From positions 505,074 to 569,073 of the forward strand of contig NMRA01000088.1 of NCBI GenBank assembly GCA_002633005.1: DNA of 64,000 nt, read 5' to 3'. A model generated the notes under the pieces. The model had not been told where the DNA came from. It worked only from the letters and a program-made list of their open reading frames with translations, and ran no database searches. Below are positions 33,164 through 45,100 of this stretch, piece by piece (position 1 is the stretch's first letter; each line of letters starts with the position of its first letter). The translations under genes and the position numbers were made by a program. Source of the DNA: Phoronis australis. Lineage: Eukaryota > Phoronida > Phoronidae.

Positions 33164-36100
33164 CTGAAAAACAATAATGAAAACATGAATTAAAATAGTA
33201 CAAATTGTTCAAACGATATTTGAATAAACGTATCCTCCCTCGCAATTTTTTTTGATACACCACATTGCAGTCTATTTATTACTTTAATGGACACTTGAAT
33301 GTTTGAACTCCTAGTGTGTCCGTCGGTCACCAAGAGGAATTATAATCAATCGGAACACCTCGAAAGTGTTTGTACATTCAAGCTTTCTGTCGGAGGCGAA
33401 CGTTACCTGCGCATGTGCGCAGTTCAGTCATAGGACTGATCATTCCCCAATTTCAAAGTTAATGACTTGCCACAAGACTGAAGTCCGCACATTCGCAGAT
33501 ACAATAAGGTTCACCTGTCCGAGGAAAAATTTGGTGCTACGAAATTAACCGAGGTGTTCTGAATGGCAATACAATGATACATAAAAAGACGGCCATATTT
33601 TGAGACTGGTTATGTCTTATCTTCATGCAGAAATAAAATTTAGTCTGGTCTCGTTTTATGTCTGCCTGAAGATGTTGCATGACCTGTCTGGAAATAGTTG
33701 CTTTCTATGTATCATTATGATGTACATGTCCTCTATTCGTGCTCTTTAGAGTCAAAAAGAGGTTCATGTACTAACTAACCAGACGTTTTCAGATGGAAAT
33801 GAGCCCGACCGATAACGCACTTGGTTAAGCCAGGTTCTTCCCGGAGTCTCCGTTAGCTTTATGCATTTTGAATTGTATTTGTGAATTAAGTGTATACGTG
33901 TAGCTACTTCTACTACTACGATAAAACCAGCCTCCCGTTCAGTAACGCTAGGATATCGCTAAAAAGCAAGACTTCACGAGATTATTTGAGATACTGCGGT
34001 GTATTTCAAATGAGAACACCGACGTGACTTTGGCTAGATTTTAGCTAGGTCCTAGGGTTCCTGAACACACGCCAGGCTTCCGGCGTCAAAGAAAGTATCT
34101 TAGATTTAGTCCATTTACCACTAACAGTACCCAAATGTTTACGAAGTGGCTTCTGGGGGTTCTTCGTTGCTTGATGCGATGCTCGGTGATTTAAATGATC
34201 CGCCGCGAAACGCCTAATTGTAGATCCTAGTCTAAAGCAATGTCGAACTCGCTCAGTTCTCTCCAAGCACAGAAATCCCCGATATTTGACTAAGGAACAA
34301 CTTGAGGCGAACTTCATGAAGGTATACGGCATAAATCAAAGTAATTGCAATTTCGCCATATTTTACTGCGCTGCTGACACACAGGAAAAGTTATTCGTGT
34401 AACTTACAACACCTGGACTAAAAATCTTACTTCTTTGGGTGAGAGTATTGATATATAATCTTCGTATATTAGTCGAGCTTTTTCTTCCACCGATTCACCA
34501 TTCTCCATTCTTTTCAAATCTTCACAGGCTAGCCAAAATAGCATATTTTCTTCGCTATATTCACCCCGAAGGAACTCCCTAAATATTTTGCGACCGGCTG
34601 AAAAGTAAACACAAAATCATGATGACATTTTAATCACGAAGATACGAGATCTAGTTGCTGAACTCGTGCTCAGACTCAAGATCAAGGTATTGTACAGCTA
34701 AAACTCTGTCCTCACTGTGTCACAAAATGAATTTTGTGCGTTTCGAGACGCACAGCCTTTCCCCATACTCGTCCACACACTTACTCGATGCGTCAGTCAC
34801 GTTTCGACTTAGCAGATTTTGTCAGGCATTGTCGAACTTGGATCAAACTTTTGAGGACACACGAAGGTCGTCAGAGCTTACGAAAATAACTAAACTACAG
34901 ATTTAGAATCCCTTTTTACCTATCATGTCGGAATCAAGAACAAATTTGTAAGGTTATTGGAAGCGTGCCATGCAAGGGTCAATGTTGGAGCCGAGTTTCG
35001 AGTACATAGAAGAGACTTGGGACTCAGGAGTATTTTTCATGAAAAGCATCTTAGGAATTTTTTGTTAACCATTCCATACAGCCATTTCCGAAAAATATTT
35101 TCATTTCACGTCAGCAAAGTGCCATGCCTTCGAGAATAAAATACCCATAATTGCATGCTAATTAGAGAATCACTGTACAGTACTGCTTGACTGTGATGTA
35201 TTAACGATTACATCATGACAACGATACTATTCCGAATATTAGGGAAGTGGGAGGTAAGGACAGTTGTTCACCTTAATTTTAAGTCACGTTTCAAGAAACA
35301 GACGTACTTCGGAGTAATTTCGGAAAGGTGAAAGGATCTATCGTAAAAAGGTGTCACCAAGCGCGGACGACACCATATACCGACGACAAAAAAATTACCA
35401 ACGGAAAACTAGGTAGCAAGTTCTTCGCGTAGATATTGGTAGATAGGCGTATCCATTGTTCACTTTGTTTTTCTTTCTTATATTAAAGATAATGGTTAGC
35501 ACTGATCGGCATTGTTACATAAAACAAAGACGCAATAAAGGAAAACAATGGTAGCGTCCCATTGGCGACGCAAAGCGCTTGCACGTAATATGGATCTCGC
35601 AAGTTGAACAATAGCTTGCGACCTCCATACGACATCATTTGGCATGGGAGTGGCCCATACCACATATTGATGGTCTTTGTCAATTGCATTGTGTTTGATA
35701 GCGAAACTTCATCCTTGCTTAGGACTTCATTTGTTTTTTTTCTCGACATCGTGAACAGGGTGATTAACAAAACCTTGCCCACTGGACTCGTCAGCATTGA
35801 GCGCCTAGTGTTAAAAGTTTGGTACGCTGATTTTAAAACAATTATATATGCGTATTGCCTGGGTCTGATTTTAACAAATCAAAAATCCATTGCTCTTTAA
35901 AGCTTGTCTTCAAAGGTAACACCTATAAACTTGGTTCCTGCAGTATGTTAGGGGCATCGCTCTGAGCTCACTGGTGACATAAATTGCCAAACGTAACGAA
36001 TTGCTAGGCGTATTGGCTTGCTTTTGTCTACGTCACCGCGAGAATCACCTTTTAATTCAAACAGCTACGAATAACACGCACACGCAATGGAGTTCTATTC

Positions 36101-39100
36101 AGACCCCTATTCAATACAACTGTTATCGGCCTTTTGTTGTTTGTGCCGGGATCTCGCGGTGACGCAACATGGCACGAAAAGGCAGCTTCACCTACAGTTA
36201 TATCAGTTCACTGGCTTCCATTTGCATGATTGAACTCGCGTTTTCTTATTTTACTAAGGCTTTGCTACGACTCTCTGGTTAGCCCAATGCATGTAAAATG
36301 ACAACGTTCCCTCGAAGTTAGGCTTTAAATTCCAAACCTGTCAGTTGATAACGCATCCGGGTAACTCGTTTGCGCGCCAGGGCTAACCTGGGCCTGTGTG
36401 GCTTGTAATAACGCGTCATTCGCCACTTCTAGTGAAGGTGTGCGCAGCATGTCGCTTTTCTATCTTCCGTTTGATTGCAATGCTCCAGTTTTAAACTTTT
36501 GATTTTATCAGCCTCAAATTCTGATATCTGCAGCTTGCCGTTTTTCGTTTTTATTTACCTATAGTTCTGATTGGCCCGAATCGGTGGCTAAATGCCAAAT
36601 TCAATTACCCGACCAATGACAGTGAACTAATATTCAAAGAGACATAATTACAAGACACCACTTGCACGAATTCGCCATTTTAATTGAAAACGATGTGTTG
36701 TGTCCAAACTATTAATGTTTCTGCATGTTTGGAACACGCGCGCTTTCACGTTTGCCTTCTTAAAATTGATGCTAAAACGGGACATTGTGCCTAAACAACA
36801 ACGTACAACAATCATTTTCTGCAGCGCCACCAAAGTGTGGAAGTTGTAAACGAGTTCATCACTGTTAGCTGAATATTATTTCAGGCCTGATCGGATTTCC
36901 ATGATTGGTTCAAAAAAGAAATGCTAAACAGGTGGAAAGCAGTCTCTAAACCTGTCAGAAGCAGTCCCATCTTCCTCACCAAACATGTAAGTCAGCAAGA
37001 CATCAGATGACACAGATTTCCCTGCTGTTGCAAGATTCTGAACAAAGTTCACGTATAATTATATGAAAGGCCAAAGTCGCTGTATTTAAGTAAGAGTGTC
37101 ATGCTTAACTATTGACTTTCATCGAGGTCAATGTGTAGCTTTTCAGACTCAGACTCCGTCCAGGTCATGATCATTAATTTTGAAGTCTGAAAAGAAACAT
37201 ATTGACCGAGCGAGAAAGTGATGATATTTGTTGTATTACGTGATTGAACCAGCTAAGTAATTCATATATGGAGGCTATTCTTTGGCTTTTCATTGCATCT
37301 CCATCACCCGTTCAGTCAGTCACCATAAAGTGCCAACTTCGTAACTATCGAAAAACACCAAGAAACAACACAACCAGTCGATCAGCTGTCAAACTGACAC
37401 ACTGGCAAACATAGTGTGACGATATGTTAATTAACTGATCTCGAACTTGGTTGATACATATTACGTAGAATCCGGACAACCAGTCACAGCATTAGATTGT
37501 GTTTGTAGCGATAAGTCGTTTGAAATTACTCCTCGTTTTACCATGGTTTGTGGGATATAATAAAGAATATGGAGGTGTTGCGTTTGTGGTGGTTGTGACA
37601 ACGCGGTATTTGACCATGTGATTTTTTCACTTCCTCGCGGGATATCAGAGAAGCGCGGATACAGACCTAATTCACGCGGCGGATATTAAAATCCAAAGCG
37701 AGGCTCACTGCGATAAGACAAAGCGGAAGTTGACATTGCGTGAGTTAAATGGCCGGTCTTTCGAGTCTAACCCGGATGTTAGATCTTAAAATTGTGTCGA
37801 TAATTAACCACAGAGACGTAGAAAAATACATTAGAGAAGGAAGTAGTCAATGCACCAAAGAGTTGTGTGACGAAAGGGTATAACTTTTTTCCGAAACTAG
37901 TTTCGAAACATGAAAAGTAAATAATATGACCAAATCGCAACGATCCTAGTATTACGGATTAGGTATTATGCTGAATGCAGGGTTACGTTTCTTCTTGTAA
38001 ATTGTTGATAAAAATGCTTGCTACACAAACCAGATCATCTGCTCGTATTGTTGACGAGTTGAAGATATATTTAACAATGGTGGCTCATCGCATTTTATTA
38101 TCATGTGCAATTAGTCACATCAAATTTAATTTGTTGATCAAGAATATTAACATTAAGCATAATCTAGATCCTGGTGAGGTAGGGACTACCGGGACTAACA
38201 GTTGATTTGTCATTAATCTGAAAGAATAAATGATGTTATCAAATATATTTTTATTAAAATAGAAAAAAATGCTCCTTTTTAAAAGCAAAAATTCTTTGAC
38301 AATAAATTCTGCTTTCTTGGTTTTAATAATATTTCACTGTGTTATGATTCAAACATCAATCTGGACCAAGTTGAATTTTAAAATTAAAACACCTAATTCT
38401 TTCGTACAAAGCATAACCTCGTTTTAGAACTCAATTTCAGTTAACTGGACAGAGCAAGCATAGTTATCATGTTCCGTCAGGGACCTCGTTCATCCGAGGG
38501 AAAGGTTCCTGTGCCTACTGCACTAAGGGGAATTTTTTCGCCGAGTGAGGGAAAAAGTCTGCCTCCCGATCACCATCAATAGCACCCCGCCCTGTTGTCT
38601 CATAGTCTCTTGTCTCAAGTTGCGTTTTGTCTCTTTCAAACTGTCGCCTGTGTGATTTGAACTTTCTAGAGAAATTTTCAATCACTAGGGGAGATTGTAG
38701 GCCTCGTGGAGGGAATTTCGTATGATTTTTCAATGTTTTTGAGAGGGTAATAAGGCCGATATTCGGCCCCAAAATCGAGAGATTGAGGGCCCTGTCCTTT
38801 TTGGAAAGATAAATGCACTATGCTTCAACCTGTAGTCATGAAAACACAGCCGGACAGCCGAAGATTCTCCAATGGTTTCTATGATGCTCGGCAACCAAAT
38901 GCGACAAAATATGATCTAACTTTTCGAAAACATTTAAAAATTTTACACGGACATATTTTCCTTCGTCGCAGCGTATGGCAACGACCCAACGCTTTCGAAT
39001 CTGAACGTCCTTAGGTATTGTAAAACAGATAGTTGAGTGTCCGTAGTTCGAGCAACGCGGAATACGACTATGCCGATAAGCCAACAGAGCTATCGTAGCG

Positions 39101-42100
39101 AGCCTCGTTTTGGAATCCGCCTCCTATCGGCGTGAATTAGGTCTATGGCACACGTTTGTATAAGAAACTCGCGTGTTGGTGGACATGACAAACTAGCGCT
39201 GAGTACGTTCATACGTAACACTCATGTCAATGAAAGTCAGAAACTTTCAATTACAGCTGTTTTTCTTCTATTTTCTCGTTTTTGGAATATTGAAATCACG
39301 GTTGTGACATGCAGTGTTATAAAGTAATATTTACTCCCAGATATTTAATGATGCTGACAATGTAATCACTTGTAAAACCAAGGTGAATGGTGGTTTCACG
39401 CACTTTAAGTATTTTTTGTCCAAAACGTTACGGAGAAATTTGGAAAAAAGATCCAGGAGATGCTCGGAATTGACAAAAGAACGAAACATTAAATTTGGGG
39501 AAAGGCACCATGTTTACAGTCATATAACGGTCGTTTCTAATGCAAAACAGTCTACAGACGTCATTTGGTTATACCAATGCGATCGTTAGCTGGGTGTCAG
39601 TACACTGAACGTGCACGGCTAAAATCTGCTCAGATGACGTGTACTGAAAGTCAGTGAACATTTTAGCCTTCGAAAACACAACTTTGGCACAAAAGACTCA
39701 AGGAGAGTACTGCTATGCCTGGAGGTTTGCATTCACCGATATTTTGCGGTTATCTAAAACAAACCTGGTGTCAGAGTCCGAATGACATAAACAGGCTTAA
39801 AAGACATTATGCTGATGACGATGTAGAGAACTAGCAATGGCTTACAAACAAGAAGAACCTCAGATCGAATCCCGATGCAAATCTCCATTACTGCACAAAA
39901 AAGTTTTTAAAAGAAACTAACAGCGTTGCCATAGCGGTCAATACGAAGGTATAAGCGAGCAATGTTGAGAATTGGTGACTCCGAAATATTGGCCGCTGTT
40001 GGGTTTATAACTCTGTCCAAATCATAATAAGCCTAAATAATTAACCCATTCTCGGAATGCGTGACCTATCAGCCTTGGTCGCATTAAGGTTGAGACGCGA
40101 TCGCTCATCTTCGCAACACATTAACTAATTATTAAATAGTTTAGCGCGTTAATGAGCCTGCACACGTTGGCGTCTAAAACCTATACGCCTAACAACTGAC
40201 CAGCTTGCTATTCTATGCATTGTGCACGTCGCCACTAAAGGCACAAATTAACTCTCGGCGACAAATTTTCTAAAATAGAATCGGTTAAAAGGATGTTTGC
40301 ACATTGGTACACGTATAGGCAAATTGTTATGAAAAGTTCGCGAAGATCTACTAGCCTTCTCATAAGACAGGAAACGAGACTTAGGCTATAGATACTGGGA
40401 TTACAAAGTAACAATTCGCTAATAAGGTAAAAATCAATAAGTACCTGAACTTCGCATTAATTTATCAAATGATTCACTCCACGATTTGATATCTTCTAAT
40501 GATGGACTGAAAGTGAAAATTAGACATGTTACAGTGAACACGTATTTTCATTTATGACAAAAGAGCCAGCGTAATAAAAGTCAGCAGTATCACTTTAGCG
40601 GCCAATTACAGAAATACGTCTTTGGTCATATAAGCTGAGAAAAGCAAGAAAGCCGAGATTGAAGATTTTAATAATGATGCGAGTAAAACCTGCAACATGT
40701 AAATTGACAAGTGGACATTACATATCTGTCATACTGGCTTAATTGTCCCAGTGAGATACATGGAAGACTAATGTGAACTTTATTGGGGATTTATTACTGT
40801 TCCAGTGAAAGTTCTAACTTAAGACACTCCAAAGCAATATGTACACTTGGGGCAGTTTATCAAAGGACGCAGGCCCACTGGAAGCTAAGACTGCCATATC
40901 TTTGTAGCTTGTTGGCACGCTTTTCTTTACAGTGGATCCCGAAGGTGGTCGTTGGGTGTACATTCGGCCTACGCTCGGATTTATCGGCGTTAGCCTCTAT
41001 CTGAATTTTCCAGGAGCTACGGCCAGGTGTGCGACATTTGGTGAATCAGGCCCCAGAAGAACAGCATGCGTTGTAGTGGCAACCATACTTACACTTCCTC
41101 TTTTTCAGGCATATTGTCTAATCTTGAATCTTGCCCCACGTTGTTTTTGGCGTTCCGCACTGTTAAACTGAAAAGGAAACAATTGAAACTGCTCACGTCA
41201 GCACTGAACCAGGGCAAAGGTTATGCGAGACCTCATTGGCGGGACTACGCATTTAGTCAAATATGTAAACAACTATCGAATTCAACCCAGAACAAATATG
41301 TATTTTCTTGAACTTTTTTTTGATAACATACCATCTACCTGTAACTGAGTCACGTGACCACCAGTTTTCTTGTGATGTAAATCTCAAAAACGTTAAGGTT
41401 CTCTCAGTTCTCATTTCGTTTCCCTGTTCGTTTTAATGTACGATTTTTTCAGAACAGTAATATGCGTTCCCTTACGAAAAAGCGGAATACTTTAAAAGCC
41501 ATTCAAACCACCGTTTTGGTGAACGTTTCATTTAAATCCGATCAGTCATTTCTTATACTGTACACGACGTTTCTCCGAGGTTTGGTCATTTTTCTATGTC
41601 CCCACTTAACCCTAAAAGTACATTGGCGAACCAGTTTGGCAGTCTTAGAGTTCACCATCATCACCTTCTTCATCGTGCACATCATCAGCGTCATCAACAC
41701 ACCTTTCGACATAATCTTCATCCATCACCATTATCAACATTATCGTCATCATCATCATCAACATCATCGTCATTCTCATTTTCGTCGTAGTGGTCGCCAT
41801 CGCATTCATAATCATTTTCATCAAAGGCTATCCTCTTTGAATTTATCGTCACCATCATCATCAACAAATCAACATCCTCATTTCTTCGTCGTCGTCGTCA
41901 TAACCATGTAAATGATCACCAACAGTACCGTAATCAATACTAAATGTAGTGTACAATTCAGATGATAAATTTTGTATGAGGATAAGACGACTCATGAAGA
42001 TGACACGAGTTCATTAACACAGAAGCAGTTGATGCATGTACCTGGCTAGGTAACACGAGTAACTTATACATCGCGTCAGTCATGCAACGGTCAACTGAAT

Positions 42101-45100
42101 ACATTGTTAGTTTTTGTTTAATACTTTATTGCCGGTAGTAACTCGAAGTTAAAGACAAACAACCAAATACAAGATTTTATCGATAGTTCGTATTATTTCT
42201 AAAGACAAAATCAATGTTGGTAATAACCCAAACAAATAAATGTATTTTTAAGGAATATATAGGACCAGGACTAATTTGACTCTTACTAAAATGTACACGT
42301 ACACATCCAGATTCACGCATCAAACACGCAACGCGAGACCTGGTATCAGACTTAGGACTAATTAATGTTCAAAAGACAAAAAGTCAAAACTAACCATCTT
42401 CCACTGAATTTTCTATTTTATGAAGTACAAACACTTTTCATCTGAAAGTAATGTGACATCTCCTTCCTAAAATTAAACTTCAATTGAAGGAGTAACATTT
42501 CTGAATCTTTAGAGTAGATGTAATATTTTCCCAAACAAATGCGTAAAGCAATCATGTCTGATTGGTGTAATTTGTCAGAGAACTTATTTCTTCACAAGAG
42601 ATTAAGAAAATTTTGGGTTTTTTGCAATAACCGTTGACCGGAACGACTAGGTCACAAAACAATCCAGTAAAGTCGGGATAAAGTTCCTGTTTTTATAAAT
42701 AGTGCGAAGAAGTGACCATATCCCAGCTTTGACTAGAAAGTCTTTGTGGCGACAATGCGATAAAGAATACTAATAAAATGCCCTTACATTAGGGTTTGCC
42801 GACATTTGTCGTTGTCCAGCCATTTAACACTTTTTCTCCCTTTCTACAGATTTTTGGTTTTTTGGGAAAGAAAAGCGTAATACTCTCGAACCCTTCAAGA
42901 CACAATTGTGGATGAGCTGAGGAGTCGAAAGATCTCATGGGATCCGTGTTATGAAAAATGACTTAAGACTAAGGCTAAAGACCAAAAATTTCTCTAAGTT
43001 AAGATCCAATTTCGGGCTAAGTTAAGACATAAAATCGACCAGTCTGCTAACTATGGAGGCAGACGACATCGATGATTACTTTAGTGTAAACAAGTTACAA
43101 CAAAAACTGTAAGAAACTCGTTTAAAACAAGATCACGCGAGACCACGCAAAATCACGCAAGTGAAAGAGGAGTGTTGCGCGAGTAAATTCAGGAACATTA
43201 CGGCCACTGAAGTGATAGGTCGGTGAAGTTGGAATGCTGAATTATTTGAAACAATTCAGTGAATCCGTTTGCATTTCTTGTTTGGCGAATGCCGTGGGTC
43301 TGCAAAACGCATCCATCTCATCTATCACGTGAGGCATCAGTAAACAGCGGAAGTGCCCCAGCCGAAGTACCAAAAAGATCTCGCAACAAGACGTACACGT
43401 ACGTAGCACGAACTTGCAGTGAGTATGGCTTCTGCTGCTTACGAAGCTGAACAAAATGATTGCAGCCGGCTGAACATGACATAATTATATCTATGCAAAA
43501 ATGAAAATTACTTAGAAATCGATACAGAACCACAATCAATTCTAATACTGGCGCAGGTGGTTAGACTGATGCTACAGGAATAGACACTACACTTCGCAAT
43601 AACCGTGCTGGGCTGCGTTCGGTAAGTAAGTTTCTCACGAGAGAAGCGAGATCAGTCGCCAGTCCTATGCATTGCCATGTAAGCGCCGGGCAGCCGAAGC
43701 AGGAGATCACGCTGGCTTTCACTCGCGAGAGTCCTGCACCGTGGAACAGGGCCGGCAAGCACGTCACTGGATAAACAAACGCTCTTTTTACGGTTAACGA
43801 AAAGCACGGGGCCAGGGCACGAGTTTGTGGGATATAAGTCCTCCCAATCCCAATCCAGAATCCAGAAAGTGTAGGCAGGCGATCGTCTGCTAGGAAGGCT
43901 GTAGCGGATTTTGGAAGAATAATGTCTGTTTAGTCGTATCTATGATGAGCTGACCCCTGGCTGCTAGAAATACAACTAAAATGACGTGATCTCTAGAAAT
44001 CGTACATCCTAGTCAGTGATACGTTTCTCAGTGCTGTGGTAGCTAACTAGAGTTTATAGATCTGCAAACATTGACAAGCTGAAGACTGTCGCAAGTGAAT
44101 AGACCGCAGTGTAACATTAGTCAAACTGCACATAATGACAGAACCGAGCACCGAACTCAAGTCACGTGGCAGGCGACCCCCTCAACATAACAGCAGGGAC
44201 CACGGTCTAATCTCCGAACTCAGTCTCGACTCAGAATCAGCCTCTAAACTTAACCAATCAAGCCGCAAGGCCTGAGAAAATTTTGCTACCTAACTCAAAG
44301 AGTGCCATGCAGTTGGTCCAGTTGAGCCCCGTCTATATGCAGCATTTTTACATCCGTACATAGATGTAAATATGCATCATAAGCAAATCTACATCCGGAT
44401 GTAAATGTAAATCTCTTGCAATTTTCGAAATAAAAGTCCCAAAGTCTGAACGCTTGAAACCCAATGTACTAATATCAAATAAATGCCCATGGGCATGAGC
44501 GTTTCATCGGGTGAGCCTTTCTGCGGAAATTCCCAGTATAGAAGACGGCAGTGTGCTTATTGCAGGTAGACAGACGGTAGGTGTGGAGGTCGAACTAGGG
44601 CTCCTTAGGAGGCCTATAGAACATCGCACGAGTCCCGCAAGACTTTGTTGTGAAAGAACAGCCTCTCCGCAATTTCTGGTACTGTACACTTTTCGCGAAT
44701 GCGGTCACTTTCTCAATGTGAGTGCCCCCTTAGTCATTCCTTGTATAGACATAACTTGTTATATAGTGTGTCTTCAAACGGACTCGCGACCAGCCCACGG
44801 CGCCCGCCACAATAGCAATTCTTCGGAAAAAGAATTTTTTTCAAAAATATTACATGTACATGAACACAATATTACATGTACATGTACACTGTACGATATT
44901 GCGCAAGACAACTTTTCTATACACCAGTTACAAACGTGTTGAGTTTAATAGAATGACACGGCATGGCAGATGAGGTAAAAACGTTGCACGTCAATTCGCA
45001 TGAATATCAGGGTTGCGGCACCGCAGTATTTCCCCTAATCAAATCAAAATATATCTTAGAGTAAAGAAGCTAGTTACCTAAAGAAATCAGCTATAGAACT

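Noticed and set aside
40930-41110. GC-rich plus-strand frame after acceptor-like TTTTCTTTACAG
   Set aside because: It looks exon-like (DPEGGRWVYIRPTLGF), but no partner exon or domain was found and it lies antisense in gene B intron 1. Left unannotated.
41462-41911. 149-residue His-rich frame
   Set aside because: The His/Ser runs come from the degenerate ATC trinucleotide tract, and the frame is on the strand opposite gene B in its intron.
44511-44942. 143-residue plus-strand frame
   Set aside because: No recognisable domain, repeats of TACATGTACATG inside, and it lies in gene B intron 1 without splice support.
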